A stretch of 64,000 bases of DNA from Blasia pusilla (GCA_050084515.1 CM114274.1:20026001-20090000); one strand, 5' to 3'. Shown: positions 1-11,758, counted from the first letter of the stretch. A program made the numbers and translations. Notes: generated by a model not told the origin, from the letters alone.

Positions 1-767
1 TATGGGGGGGTTACTAAATGCAGCAAAAAGAAAAAAAAGTTGAGCTATAAGAAGTGAAGTCTTACTAGAAAATAATTATACTGCCTTACTGTAAGCGGCG
101 TGACATTATTCTCCCTTCGGAATACAGGGGGCTGAAACCACCAGTACAGCTTAACTGGAAAAATGGCCTTCAGAATTATGAAGCCAAACTGATGCAACTA
201 CTTTTTGTGATTGCCTGACAAACACTGAGTCTGAGACCAGGATTTTTTACTCCTATTGGGGGGTTTCTGATGCTCTGTGGACAAAGGCTGCAAAGCAGGT
301 GGGGCAGTGAAATTCCACCATCCGCTGAAGTAGGTAGTTGGAATTGGTAGTAAATTAGATCACTGATGCACTACATGAAGCAAGTGCCCAGTATAGCCTT
401 GTGAATCTTTAACTAACACACGCACAGGAAGAAGAAAAATAAAGGACTGGGTCCAGGAAACTCGAAAGAATAGGAGTGCACCTAAAAGAAAAAGTACGAA
501 GGCATCTACAGGGTGTCAAGAAGCCACTCGGTGGAAATATGAGTGAATGAGTGTTGACCACCAGATAATTGGCAAGACATGCACAGTACTGAGGGTGAAG
601 GAGGTGATGACCAGATTGTGGATATGTGCTTTGAAGCCACTGAGAAAACACTACAATTAGATGATGTATGAAGAGGGTAACAACATTGATGATCATTATT
701 TCCTTCCACCCAATGAGCTTAAAAATGCACAAGAAGTCAGAGAGTACGATAGAAACAGTGGAGATAC

Positions 768-3700
768 CTGAAAATACTCTGGCATCCATAGAGGTAGAAC
801 CACAGCTTCTTCCAGCAGTCGCTTTGCCTCTGTAAGGCCAGCTATGTGTTCCCACCGGACTCCAGGACTGGTTTCGAGAACATCCCTCTCTAGCATGGCA
901 GCTAGCTCCGGATCAGGTCCTTCATATTTCATCTTCCGTTCCTTTTTGGATTCATCTTCACTTGACTGCATCATTACCATGTTATTCTCAGGTTCAATTC
1001 AAGTTCCTTCAAAATAGCATTAAAAACATTGGTACAAGGTTTCTTCCAAGCCAACACTCAAATGTATAGAAATAAAGTACAACCGGCAGAAAGCCAGGAA
1101 TCTTCAGATCATCTGTTTGATGGGAGATAAGCTACCATGTTTGCATGGAATTTGAGCTTAACTGTTGAAAGTCAAACTTGCAATACAAATTCCTTGCATT
1201 AGCAGGATCCTTTCATCAGATCCTGCCTTTTCGTTCAAGAGTTATAGTTACACCATCAAACGTCCAGTTGGCTTTCTGACTTCCATGACTCACTTCTCTG
1301 GGAGATGCAAGCTGAAAGGATACTTATCAGTAGGCATTTACTTCAGAACCAAGAACACCCTTAGATACAGAGAAACTAAGTGAACTCAACCGCCACTACA
1401 ATAACCTATCACAAGTTCAAGCCCATTCACCTTTGAAGAAGATGGCTCAACGTATCCGCCATCAACAGTGAAGAACATGCTGTCCACCTTGAAACCCTCT
1501 GGCATACCTAGGTCAATACTGTCGACCTTAAATCTTTGGCTGGCAATGGCCCTACGGCCTTGCTTTGAGGCATGGGAAACATGGACCTCTGGGGGTTGCC
1601 ATGGAGTACTGTGCCACCAAGGCTGAGGGCTTGGGATGCACCCTCCAGGTCGCCAGGGGTTCATCTTAAGTCGCACCCTCTTTGGGCTCGGAGACCGACT
1701 CTCCGAAGGGTACTGCCAGAAAGAGGGGACATATTTAAATTGTAACTCACTGGAAAGTACTTTCTAAGCAACTAGGGACCTGAGCCAACCAAACAAAAAT
1801 TACCTGTATGATGTCCTTGGATAAGAAACTTACCATGGATTCTCTCTTGCTCGGAGTTGATCGGCCAGAACTCTTCCGAGCTGTCTCCTTGGATGTTGCT
1901 CGTCCGCCTGCCTGTCCAACTCCACTAGACCCTTTCACTACTGTACCTGAACTACCATTCTTGGTTGTCTTAGCTACACCAGATGACTTTTCTACTTTTC
2001 CACGAACCCAGGGTGATACCCTTTCCCCATCTTGGGCCATTTTCTTAGCCTGAGCAGCAGCTGCAAGTTGGCCAGCTCTGGTTGGTCGTCTACTTCCATA
2101 CTGAAGAGGGGCTTCACGTGTAGGGGGTCTCCACACATCTGGATCTTCAAACATGTCATTCCCACCAGCAACAGGGGGATAAGGGGGGTATTCATCTAGA
2201 TGACTAAAAGGTTTAGGGTTGATAAATGGAGAGCCAGGGCGGGGCGTGGCACCTGGTGCCTCCTTGAAACCCTGCCTCTCTGCATCAATATGCTTCACTA
2301 TTTCAAATTCTTCAAACAAGTCCTTCTTGCACTTTGTCCACTTAGAGCGGATGTAGGAATCCTCAACACTGCTCAAATGCCTGGAGTAGTCATCATGGTT
2401 TTAGCCAAGCAGAACAAACAAAAGAAGTTAGAATGGAAGCCCAACACAACCAGTTTAAGATGAAGAACTCAGTAGGGAGAGTGTCCACTCACAGTCCTTG
2501 AAGGATAACAGTCCAAAAGAAAGATCAGGCATCAGAGATGACATTGAGCTCCTTCTTCTTGGAGAAGCGATCCTAATTGCAAGAAGGTATCATGGAGGAA
2601 GGTGGAAGATATTGGGTCAATTTGGTGAGATGAGAACAGTAAGACTACTGGGCTATGAACTATTGGTGCAAGGTTTATAGCCATTGCATCAGGTTGGCTT
2701 GCTAACTTGTGTACAGGAATTTTGAGGCAATTAATCCTCCACTCATCTAAAACCTGCAAGGTCGAGCTAACCTCCCAGAAAGGGAACTACACTCATGTAC
2801 AGAGTGCCTACACCATGGTGCCCATACCTTTTAAGAGTAAACGTCATGTGCACCTCTGCTGGAGCCACGGATGAATCTACATGCTAGTGACTGCGCTAAA
2901 GAGCATAAGACTGAGGGCTATTTTTGGAAACCTAGCTTCACGTTCATCCGAATCCTGCACTTGAGTTTCATGCCTGCCGCATCTAGTGAATCTCGGTTCT
3001 GTTAAGTCAGGAAATGGTCACGTACAAATCCTGGACATATGTTTACAGCTTCCTAGCATACGGATAATTCATTCACGAACCACTTCCACCTTGCAGATGA
3101 AAATATTTTGAATCCTTCCATTATGTTGAAGACGGGATTTTTCCATTCAGCTCAATGCGTGCGTGCGCCATACTTCAAGGAAATTCAGTGAACACAGGAC
3201 CCATCCTTGAAACTTCTAAAAGTCTCCCGGATAAAATGAAAGCCGGACATTTCTTTCGCTGACGAGTTTTGACTCACGTACTGGCGTAGAGCTTCACGGG
3301 AGAATCCGTGATCGAAACGGACAGTTCCGATCGACGTAAATCTAAGCGGGTAGAGAATGACTAGCAGACAGAAAACGCGTATGCAGACATCTCCAATGGG
3401 AGAGTCCCTGGAGTGTACAGAAAGAAGAAAATCATCCAAATGAGAGTGGAGATGGACAAGAGCCTAACGTAGAAGTGAGCGGACGGCTTAGAAGGCATCA
3501 GGACCATCAGCGGGACATAACGCATGACAATCGAAACAGCAAGAAACAATTTGAAGAACCGTGGTGGTCATTGACAGCCTGGAAGGCATTCCCGAGAATC
3601 TCTATTTCTTCTACGTTGGTCTCGTTGTGAAATCCCCTTAAGTTGATCATTGAGGTTCCCTTTGTTCACAAACCCCAGACACCCTGATCTTCAAAGCATC

Positions 3701-3933
3701 GGCTACAGGACAGACACTGACTCTAGTTCAGAAATGCCTCCCACCGCATTGCGACTCTGCATAATCAGCCCAACATATCCCTGAGTTTCAGAGAGGGAGA
3801 AAGAAGCTGACTTGTTGATTTGGGCGATGACTCCATCAAAAAAAATGAGGGCCGTGTCATAGTTCCCCAGCAACGCATACTCTCTCGCCAATGTCAGATG
3901 CTCAGACAACCCTGCAAGCGGACCGCCCATCAT
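768..3933 (-). CDS. KTN1: Katanin p60 catalytic subunit homologue, exons 1-3 (3' part outside window)
   Basis: Three coding exons read on the minus strand: 3933-3812, 2380-1834 and 965-768, joined in phase by introns with GTCAGC, GTAAGT and GTATCT donors and CAG acceptors. Together they encode about 289 residues. The N-terminus ([20 protein letters not shown], then [11 protein letters not shown]) is the helical microtubule-interacting domain of katanin p60. Exon 2 holds the charged linker with [10 protein letters not shown]. Exon 3 carries [26 protein letters not shown] and [10 protein letters not shown], which lead into the AAA ATPase module. Walker A and B are expected in the next exon, beyond base 1. 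Katanin p60 severs microtubules using ATP and in plants shapes cortical arrays. The start at 3933 fits the family N-terminus. Introns of 1,431 and 868 bp separate the exons. No disruption is visible, so this looks like a live host gene. Family identity is firm; activity is inferred. Confidence 0.93.
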
Positions 3934-4440
3934 TTCGCCGACTTCCTTCTCGCGCTCCCTCTCTCTTCATCAAGCAGTACTCTCCGGCACCACCACCACC
4001 GCAGCAACCCAAACCACAATTGTTCCTCCACCTCCTCTTCCGCTCTCCCCCTGACTCATCTCCTCCACTCTACCTTCGCACATTCCAAAATCCTACGCCT
4101 CTGCACTCCCTCCCATCTCCGTCAGCTCCCTCTCCTCCTTAGCATCTCATCTCCAATCCCAACCCATCCGCCAAAACTCCGCGTCAGGCCTCCAGCTGAT
4201 CTGCTTTTCCACGCACAGATCGATCGCAGCCTTGTCTTCGTCGCCCTGCCCTGCCCCAGTAATCCCAGCGCTCGCTACAACCATGCGAGGCCAAGCGCAG
4301 CAAAGCTGCATAGAAACCACAGCAGACAAAAGAACCGATTGCGGATCACGCGACGGGGGAGAGTAGGTTTCAAATTTTGAAGAGTTCTTTCAAACGCACT
4401 TGAGTGGAAGAAAGAAAGATTGTGGCATAGACAGGGAGCG
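3934..4440 (-). promoter_or_regulatory. Upstream/5' leader region of the katanin gene
   Basis: The 500 bp upstream of the katanin start is pyrimidine-rich on the plus strand (purine-rich in the sense direction) and has higher GC than the AT-rich DNA beyond 4450. This is consistent with a 5' UTR and promoter. No TATA box or defined element can be assigned with confidence. Long open frames on the plus strand here (3820-4380) are composition shadows. Confidence 0.35.
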
Positions 4441-5160
4441 ACGGAGGGAGTGCAGTGGACTGCTATTCTATTACGTTTAATCCTAATGGAACAAACCCTT
4501 TAGAATCTGGTTAGGAGGCAGCGTTAAAGGTCATGCAACCCTATCTCGCGTCGGCATTCCAACCAGTTGCATTCCATTAAGACAATATACAGAGTATTCA
4601 AATTTCTTTGCGTTTGACTCGTATAGAGAGGACTACGAATGTTGTTCACTAAGAAGAGGTTTTTTTTTGTCATGGAAACTTTCCTTCCAATGCTATGCCA
4701 TGTGTCAATTAAACGGTCTTGCAATCAAAAAGTTATCCCATTTTAATAGTAGAAATTTTAAAAAGTTTGCCATATTCTATTTGGGAGTGTATTATCCACG
4801 TGGCATTATAACTTCATTTTGTGTTATATCTCTCCTTGAAAAAGCAGTGTGTGGGAGGAGAGTCCATGTAAATATGATGTGTGAAAGAGACCAAAAAAAA
4901 AACAGCTGTTATATGTATTGTACCATACACGAGAGTGAATGGACTAACCATATTGCACATAAATTCAAAAAAATTTCTTGCTGTTTGTAATGTGAGAAAT
5001 ATTTTCTTGCTGCCCAATTCTCATGTGTAAAACACACATGCTTTTGCTAATTAAAAAGGCACTCTCCAATAATAACATAGATAGTGAACAAATGACGTGT
5101 TTTGAAAAGGAAATTATTCTTAGGACACACCTTGATAATGAAAGGCATACCACCCGGTCT
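4441..5160. other. AT-rich intergenic DNA, nothing recognised
   Basis: No coding similarity, tandem repeat or transposon terminus was recognised between the katanin upstream region and the gypsy remnant that starts near 5165. Confidence 0.4.
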
Positions 5161-5164
5161 TGAC

Positions 5165-5455
5165 AAGCTTGAGGCTAACAAGTTGTGGCCAACACCAAGG
5201 AACTGGATCGAGACAAGGTCATTTGTTGGATTTTTAACCTTGTATAGAAGATTCATCCATGATTTTGCTAAGGTTGCTTGATCGCTCTATGACTTGACAC
5301 GGAAAGCAACGGTGTTCCGATAGTGCGAGGAGTGTCACGAGAGGTTTGATCACGAAAAATTTCTAGTAAGCAACCTTCATGCACTCAAGTGTGTTGGAAC
5401 TTGGGGTCCCATTCAAAGTTTGGACCCATGCATCTAAACTTTGCGATTGGGGGAG
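5165..5455 (+). pseudogene. Ty3/gypsy reverse transcriptase/RNase H boundary remnant with polypurine tract
   Basis: The plus strand reads LWPTPRNWIETRSFVGF, then YRRFIHDFAK, then DLTRKATVF and EECHERF. This is the pattern at the RT connection/RNase H boundary of Ty3/gypsy elements (trP.n..evrsFlGl..yYRrFI..F...a.pL..L.kk...f.W...c..aF). Two in-frame stops interrupt it. A purine-rich tract ending GGGGGAG at about 5455 is followed by TGTTGAATC, which looks like a polypurine tract and the first bases of a 3' LTR. Only a scrap of an element, unrelated in sequence to the intact chromovirus downstream. Confidence 0.6.
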
Positions 5456-5834
5456 TGTTGAATCAAGCGGATCAACTAGTTTCTTATGAGTCGATCAAGT
5501 TAGAGAACAATCGGCCCACTCATGAGAGGGAGATGTATACGAGACACAAGCCCTTGTAAGTCAAATTTTTTCGTGTTGCCTACATGGTTATCCTACCTCC
5601 CTTTCGTGCCAGATATTCTACATAGCACATCAACATTCTCTATGCTCTCATCTTGCAAGTCAAGGTTATCTTCATGATTACCATTATGGTTTGTTGCATG
5701 TAAGTTTAACTCACTATCATCTCCTATAATTCTTCTAGCTTATTCATGTCCATCCCTTTTGGAGAAGTATTGCTCGTATAATAGTGCTTGTCTTGATTTT
5801 CGCAAAACATGCTTGTCTCAAAACCTTGAGTTTT
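5456..5834 (+). repeat. Possible 3' LTR fragment of the preceding gypsy remnant
   Basis: Begins TGTTGAATCAAGCGG directly after the GGGGGAG tract. No second copy of this LTR occurs in the window, so its end cannot be set; the chromovirus target site at 5835 provides only an outer limit. Confidence 0.3.
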
Positions 5835-5839
5835 ATAGT
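5835..5839. repeat. Target site duplication TATAG (left)
   Basis: Identical to the pentanucleotide at 11339-11343 flanking the other LTR; 5 bp is the usual Ty3/gypsy duplication length. Confidence 0.9.
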
Positions 5840-6175
5840 GTAACCATCCTTTGTTAGTCATAATTAAGTTAGAATCTATGACATGAAGCGCATAAGTGGG
5901 AAAGAATCAACCAAAAAGAGAAAAGACAATATACATGAGATAAAGATGAGAGTGGGGCCATAGGTTGGTCAAAAGAAGATAAGGATGAGGTTGGGACATT
6001 AGACTCCAAAGGAGATCCTCTCATGCTATGAGAGTAGGACATGTGGCATAAGGATAGGTAGAGCTAATTTTTGTTCATTGTAGCTATCTCTAAGTATATA
6101 AAGGAAGAGGAGAGGCCTTGAAGGCATTCTACCTTTGAGCAAATCTAGAGTGGTTTCGTGAGCTGGAGAGTTACA
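5840..6175 (+). repeat. 5' LTR of chromovirus
   Basis: 336 bp, TG...CA ends. It contains a TATA-like AGTATATAAAGGA stretch at about 6092-6104, which fits the U3/R boundary promoter. It aligns end to end with 10986-11338. Confidence 0.93.
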
Positions 6176-6176
6176 A

Positions 6177-6188
6177 TGGTATCAGAGC
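6177..6188 (+). other. Primer binding site, initiator Met tRNA type
   Basis: TGGTATCAGAGC lies one base after the 5' LTR. It is the classic complement of the plant initiator methionine tRNA 3' end used to prime minus-strand synthesis. Confidence 0.93.
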
Positions 6189-6760
6189 AAGGTTACTCTT
6201 CCAACGAGAGTGGATTATCCCTCTTGGAAGGATGACCAAGTAATGATATATTGTTTAGAGTAGATAGCTTGTTAGAGGCTGGCAGCTACAAGTAGAGAAA
6301 GGGGGAAGGGGTGTTTTGCATATAATGGATAGAGTGGGAGCGAGAGTGGCTCCTAGTTTCCCGTTTCTTAATCCGTTGACCATCAACTCTTATATGTAAA
6401 TAGACACTGGTTCACGAGATACCTCGTATATCACTTTGGTGAAGTTTTCATGACGCAAGTGATGGAGTCTCGCTATCCGATGATCCTCCCTATTGTTACA
6501 TATGATCGTGTGTGGGATTGCACTATTTTATATATATATTTTTAGAAGAGATATGGGGAATGGATTTGAATAGGCCCCACATATGTTTTTTAACACTCGA
6601 TGTATAGTCCATGTGGTTTGTCAACCTAAGATAGCATATAGAGAGTTTATGGTGAGGAAGTTTGGCCAAGAGTATTATGATGAAGTCATTGCGTCAACAC
6701 TATCTTTTGTAGTCCCTATTGTTCGAAATTGGCAGGTGTATATCTTGATCTTATATTAGA

Positions 6761-7956
6761 GTGATAGTAAAGGGTCAAGGGAAAGTCAGAGCGATCATGG
6801 AAGAAACTTTGAGGGATATGATTCGTGAATTGAGAGAGTTGAGAGTTGCATTTGATCAAAGTCAAAACCAAGTCCAAGAATTGGCGCAAGAAGTTGCTTT
6901 GGTCAGAAATATGAGAGTAGAAAGGGAGAGAGTTCTTTCGATAGGTGGGATGGAGATAGAAACCATGAGTGTCGTGACTTCTGGGAAGAGTGACGAAACC
7001 TTAAGGGCACGAGCATTGGAGGCCCAACCAGCACAAAGAGTGATGGAGATGAATGCTCAAGCATCATTGATATTGAAAATGACAAAGGTATGCAAGGTAG
7101 AACCCTATAAAGGAAGTCGAGCCATGGGTGTATTAGAGGGTTGGATCACTCGGATGGAAATCCATTTATCCCTTTTCAACATTTATGATCATATTGCACG
7201 GATGTTTGTAAGATCTTGGTTAATCGATCGACCATTGACATGGTATCAAGGATGGGAGAGATTCTTAATTGAAACAACTCAACAAATCACATGGAGCGGA
7301 ATGAAGCAAGGGTCTCGAATCACCTCTTGACGCACCTTCCTCTTCAAACCTTTCTTAAACAGATCGAGAGCTTCTGGCCCACTCATATCATGGATTTGTA
7401 TATGCAAGTCACGAAACTCTTTGATGTAGTTCTCCAAAGTGTCTTTCTACTCGAGTCGTCCTAATTTTATTCTAGCAGTGAGGATTGGATCCACAGCTTG
7501 GAAATTTTTTGAGACAATCCAAAAGATATCAATGAAGCAATCGCATGTGCCCAACGTATGGCAAATGTGTACGAAGGAGGAGGAGAGGTGGTTGCTTCCA
7601 TGAACAACCACTACGGACCCACACTCATGGAGTTGGGTAACCTTTGAGCACGAGATGGTTATGCGTCGCGAAGGTATAATGGAAGGGTGCCAATGGAGAG
7701 AGATCGGAACCCCAACATACAAGGGATTGCTCCTCAAACCGACGGGGTCAGGATTCCTAGAGGAGGGAGAGAATCCGAAGTCCGAAGAGATACACGCCAA
7801 TGTTTTGAGTGTGGTAGATATGGTCATATAGCCATGAATTGTTATCTTCGTAGGCTCGGAAATAGGCCATATTTTCGCCCCCTTAATCATCTTGAAGGAG
7901 GACACATGCAGGAAGATGACGAAGAAGGCGGACCTCAAGGAAACGCCAACCACTAG
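6761..7956 (+). pseudogene. Chromovirus gag with CCHC zinc knuckle
   Basis: An opening frame (6761-7330, 189 residues) is rich in coiled-coil-like heptads (LRELRVAFDQSQNQVQEL) and then reads typical gag capsid motifs (LEGWITRMEIHLSLFNI, WYQGWERFL). It stops at 7328 and the frame shifts. The C-terminal part (7687-7956) holds CFECGRYGHIAMNC, a C-x2-C-x4-H-x4-C zinc knuckle that binds RNA. Gag would form the particle and package the genomic RNA. At least one frameshift breaks this copy. Confidence 0.85.
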
Positions 7957-8029
7957 TAATAGCGCCTCGCGGATATATTGGTTCTAACAAAAGGAGGAAA
8001 GGCGAGGGTCGACACAAACATGTGGAGGT

Positions 8030-8454
8030 AAATGGTTTGAAGAGAGGAGAAACACGTCTCATTGTTATAGATGGGGAAGTAGAAGGATCCCAAGTTAGAG
8101 TGTTGATTGATCCTGGGGCAACATAAAACTTCCTTTAAAGAGCCATAGCTATGAAATTGGGCTTAGCTTTAGAGAGGGATAAAAAAGAAGAGGTAGAATT
8201 ACCAAATGGGCAAACAGAAAAGATTGAGAAGCTTCATCGAAGGGTAGAGTTGAGGATAGGAAAGTATCTGGAAGAGTTGGAGATGAAGGTCATTAGGTTA
8301 GCACGTTATGATGTTATCTTGGGAATGCCTTGGATGGAACAATATAATCCAGAGGTAGATTGGAGAAAAAAGATTGTGAAGACCCGAGAGTGGAAGCATG
8401 CGACTGTGTATCAACTATTGCGTACTAAATCAATAAACAGTCAAAAACAAATAT
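8030..8454 (+). pseudogene. Chromovirus aspartic protease domain
   Basis: Reads LIVIDGEVEGSQVRVLIDPGAT, where LIDPGAT is the retropepsin active-site motif (usually D-S-G-A-T; here Pro replaces Ser). Then come AMKLGLAL and RYDVILGMPWMEQYNP, the flap-to-C-terminus signature of plant gypsy proteases. A stop follows DPGAT. The protease would cut the Gag-Pol polyprotein. Confidence 0.8.
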
Positions 8455-9053
8455 CAATTACCAAGAATGGATGATTTGTTCGACCAGCTACAAGGAGCAA
8501 AATACTTCACCAAACTTGACCTTCGCAGCGGCTACAACCAATTGCGGATGAAGATGTGCACAAGACTGCTTTTCATACTAGGTATGGAGACTTTGAATAC
8601 TTAGTCATGCCATTTGATCTTACTAATGCACCTCCAACCTTTATGGGCCTAATGAATGATATCTTTCGTCCATATTTAGACAAGTCTGTCATTGTATTCT
8701 TAGATGATATCTTAGTCTATAGTAAAATGATAGAGGAGCATAGAAATCATCTACAAGAAGTCCTTCAAATCCTAAGAGATAATGAGTTGCATGCTAAAGC
8801 TTCAAAATGTGAGTTTGGTAAGATAGAAGTTGATTATTTAGGGCATCGAGTAAGCGTCGAAGATATTCAAGTGATGAGTGAGAAGGTAGAAGCGATCAAA
8901 AAATGGAGTGCACTTGAGGATCAAACTCAATTGAAGAGTTTTCTAAGGTTAACAGGATTCTATCAAAGATTTGTCAAAGGTTTTGCTCAAATTGCACAAT
9001 CCTTAACAACTTTACTAGGGAAAGGACAAAAATGGAATTGGGGCACATCATAA
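8455..9053 (+). pseudogene. Chromovirus reverse transcriptase, N-terminally deleted
   Basis: Begins abruptly at [20 protein letters not shown] and continues through [25 protein letters not shown], the catalytic VFLDDILVYS and YLGHRVS to FLRLTGFYQRFVKGF. About the first 100 residues of RT (fingers) and the protease-RT linker are absent, so protease sequence runs almost straight into RT. That is an internal deletion. Near 8555 the reading frame also shifts. RT would copy the RNA into DNA; this copy cannot. Confidence 0.88.
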
Positions 9054-9491
9054 GAGATTGCTTTTCAATCATTAAAGGATGCCTTGATCAAAGCCCCTAT
9101 TTTGAAGTGGTATGATCCTAATTGACCCATCAAGTTGGCCAAAGATGCTTCAGGTACTAGCATCGGAGGAGTACTACAACACGAATGGGAGGATGGATAG
9201 CATCCTATTGTCTTCTTTTCTCACAAACTATTGCCAACGGAGCAAAACTACCATACAACTAAGCGAGAAGAATTTGCTATTGTGTTGGCAACAAAAAATT
9301 GGAAATATTACTTGGGCGATAAGGAGTTTGTGGTGGAGACTGATCAGAAGCCCTTGGTCTACTTAGAGTCCCAAAAGGAGCTCTCTAAACGTCAAATTCG
9401 ATGGGCAGAATGGCGACAAGAGTTCATGATGAAAACTGTATATGTGGAAGGAAAGAAGCAGTTGGAAGACGCCTTGACTCGTATACCATAG
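9054..9491 (+). pseudogene. Chromovirus RNase H domain
   Basis: After a stop at 9051 the region reads EIAFQSLKDALIKAPIL, then LAKDASGTSIGGVL (the D-A-S-x3-I-G-x-V-L active-site segment). Next come FFSHKLLPTEQNY, KREEFAIVLATKNWKYYL and DQKPLVYL, ending in DALTRIP. It overlaps several stops. RNase H removes the RNA template after copying. Confidence 0.85.
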
Positions 9492-9509
9492 ATAAATAAC
9501 ATATGTGAA

Positions 9510-10560
9510 GTGGAGATTCATTCTAGTTGGTGGAAAAATTTATCCAAAGCCACAAAGGAGGATGAAGAAATTGCAGTTGCTGTTCATGCCAACATAGTAT
9601 ACAAGGCTCAGGGATTGGTTTTCCATAAAGGTAAAGTATGGATCCCACAAGATCCACAATTAGACAGTGAAATATTGTTTGAAGCTCACGACAAAGTCAT
9701 TGCGGGTCATATGGGAGCTGAAAAACCTTAGAGGGATTACAAGGGGCAAACTATTGGCCCAAAATGAGAGAAGATGTTGACGTTTATGTAAGGAGTTGTA
9801 GGATTTGTCAACAAATCAAGACTAGTAACACCAAACCAGCAGGATTGTTGCAATCGATCCCAATACCTCAAAAACTTTGGGAACAAATCACTATGGATCT
9901 TGTTTGTAAGCTACCATGTACGATCACGGGATATGACTCTATTGTGGTCTTTGTGGATAGACTAAGCAAGATTATACATCTTCGTCCGACCAAGAAGATT
10001 GTGACTGCACCACAGTTAGCTAGGATCTACATTGAGACAGTCTTTGTCCATCATGGTCTTCCTAAAGTGCTTATCACTGATAGGGGAACCCATTTCATGA
10101 GTTTATTTTGGAAGGCTTTATTCGGATTGGTCCAAACTAAACTAGCCATGTCTACGGCTTATCACCCTCAAACTGATGGACAAACTGAAAGAGCCAACCA
10201 TACCATTGAGGATATGCTACGCGCCTTAATATTGAAGGATCAACAAGGATGGGACTCATTGTTATCCTTAGTAGAGTTCTCATACAATAACTCCATTAAC
10301 TCTTCCACTAAGACCACACCGTTTTTTTAATGTATGGTGAGCATCCCTCAATTCCTTCTAGTCTCACTCGAATAGGGAAAAGTACAAGGGAACCTACAAA
10401 GGTAGCTGCAGTTAATGAGTTTGTGGACGAGATTCAGAAAGGGATTCAACTTGCTAAGGAGAAGTTGGCAATTGCCCAAAATAAAAAAACAACATGCAGA
10501 TGCTCATCGTCGAGATGTCAAGTTTTTTTGAAGGGGACAAGGTTTGGTTAGCAACAACCA
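9510..10560 (+). pseudogene. Chromovirus integrase (zinc-binding and DDE catalytic domains)
   Basis: The H2C2 zinc-binding segment is present: HDKVIAGHMGAEK, then CRICQQIK. It is broken by a stop at 9729. The catalytic core shows WEQITMDLVCKLP, VFVDRLSKIIHL, LITDRGTHFMSLFW and STAYHPQTDGQTERAN, giving the D, D and E region of a gypsy integrase. A frameshift from 10330 leads into the C-terminal part (VNEFVDEIQKGIQLAKEKL). Integrase inserts the cDNA into host chromatin. Confidence 0.9.
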
Positions 10561-10628
10561 ATTTATAATAAGTAAGAGTTCGTAAGCTTAATCCTTGCTA
10601 TATTGGGCCTTTCACTATCCTACAAAAA

Positions 10629-10973
10629 GTGGGCGCCGTTGCGTATAAGCTAGACCTACCGATGCATATGAAAATCCATCATGTGTTTCATGTCTCTCTT
10701 CTTCGACCGTTTATTCCACACCCTCAGAGATTTAAGGACAATATTGTCACTCCACCACTAGCTCAAATAGTCGGAGATCATGAAGAATTTGAAGTGGAAC
10801 AGATCTTGAAGAAACGCACTCGAGGAGCTCATCACCAACAAGTTGAATATTTGGTCCAATCGAAAGGATATCCACTATTTGAGGCCACATGGGAACCCTC
10901 AGCCAACTTGGCGACCGCATCATTAATAGTGCAAGAATTTGAAAGTTCTCACAACGAGGACTTTGTGTCTTAA
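10629..10973 (+). CDS. Integrase C-terminus plus chromodomain
   Basis: The start reads VAYKLDLPMHMKIHHVFHVS, the GPY/F-type integrase tail, then FEVEQILKKRTRGAHHQQVEYLV and W-E-P-S-A-N-L, a chromodomain in the position that defines chromoviruses. The aromatic-cage-like pattern is partly retained (Y in VEYLV, W in TWEP). Chromodomains of this class are thought to steer integration to methylated-histone chromatin. The open frame ends at a TAA just before the polypurine tract. Confidence 0.88.
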   Translation: MGAVAYKLDLPMHMKIHHVFHVSLLRPFIPHPQRFKDNIVTPPLAQIVGDHEEFEVEQILKKRTRGAHHQQVEYLVQSKGYPLFEATWEPSANLATASLIVQEFESSHNEDFVS

Positions 10974-10975
10974 AT

Positions 10976-10985
10976 GGGGGAGGTT
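10976..10985 (+). other. Polypurine tract of chromovirus
   Basis: GGGGGAGGTT directly precedes the 3' LTR, the expected place for the plus-strand primer. Confidence 0.85.
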
Positions 10986-11338
10986 TGTAACCATCCTTTG
11001 TTAGTCATAGTTAAGTTAGAATCTATGAAATGAAGCGCATAAGTGGGAAAGAATCAACCAAAAAGAAAAAAGACAATATACATGAGATAAAGATGAGAAT
11101 GGGACCATAGGTTGGTGAAAAGAAAGATAAGGATGAGGTTGAGGAAGATGAGGTTGGGACATTAGACTCCAAAGGAGATTCTCTCATGCTATGAGAGTAG
11201 GACATGTGGCATAAGGATAGGTAGAGCTAATTTTTCTTCATTATAGCTATCTCGAAGTATATAAAGGAAGTGGAGAGGCCTCGAGGGCATTCTACTTTTG
11301 AGCAAATCTAGAATGGTTCCGTGAGTTGGAGAGTTACA
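10986..11338 (+). repeat. 3' LTR of chromovirus
   Basis: 353 bp, TG...CA. It matches the 5' LTR but has an extra ~15-bp partial duplication of the GATGAGGTTGAGGAA segment near 11130-11150. It is followed by the right target copy TATAG at 11339-11343. Confidence 0.93.
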
Positions 11339-11343
11339 TATAG

Positions 11344-11700
11344 ATAGACAACAAATCCTTGGCATATTCGTTGGTCAATCTATTCCTATGCTTATTGTGG
11401 ATAAAACCAGAACTACTCCAATTTCTCTCTAGTGAAGAAGAAGAGACCACTTGCGCTAATATGGACTTGGCCAAAGAGCGCAATATTGGGGCACCTTGAC
11501 CATGCACACTTCACCAATCAGAGGGGCTAAGTAAATGGACGACTTGCCTACCAGACTCATCTACAAATAGTTCTTGATGGTTCATAATGTTGCCCAACTC
11601 TTGCAAACAAGTAGCTACATAAGAATTAACCTTGGCGATATCGATGCCATGCATTTCCTTTGCATAAAATTTCAAATTTGGTTTGAGATCTCTCATGCAC
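11344..11700 (-). pseudogene. hAT-family transposase C-terminal remnant
   Basis: On the minus strand 11510-11344 reads LRSLAKSILAQVVSSSSLER, then NWSSSGFIHNKHRNRL. This is the hAT dimerisation-region pattern (S.CERNWS.f..iH...RNRL) of plant elements. The upstream open frame (11696-11511) appears to be its preceding segment. It ends abruptly at the chromovirus target site, so the chromovirus may have inserted into it. A longer copy of the same kind lies at 62.1-63.6 kb. Confidence 0.7.
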
Positions 11701-11758
11701 TCAGTATTTGATGTGACATCTTGAATACTATCAAGAATTTAGTAAGGGGTGAGAATAT

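Larger units (their letters stand above)
5840..11338 (+). mobile_element. Ty3/gypsy chromovirus LTR retrotransposon, complete termini, degenerate coding
   Basis: A full element of 5,499 bp with two LTRs starting TGTAACC and ending GAGTTACA, a Met-tRNA-type primer binding site, a polypurine tract and a perfect 5-bp target duplication TATAG (5835-5839 and 11339-11343). The internal order is gag with a CCHC knuckle, protease, RT, RNase H, integrase and a terminal chromodomain, which defines a chromovirus. It is shorter than a usual chromovirus because the N-terminal part of RT is missing. Several stops and frameshifts make it non-autonomous. The LTRs differ at roughly 17 sites plus one short indel by eye, so the insertion is not recent. 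Confidence 0.95.

Noticed and set aside
3820-4380. Plus-strand 186-residue frame over katanin exon 1
   Set aside because: Antisense to the katanin start and 5' leader, with no motif.
7447-7953. 168-residue minus-strand frame in the chromovirus
   Set aside because: Antisense to gag, where the plus strand encodes the zinc knuckle.
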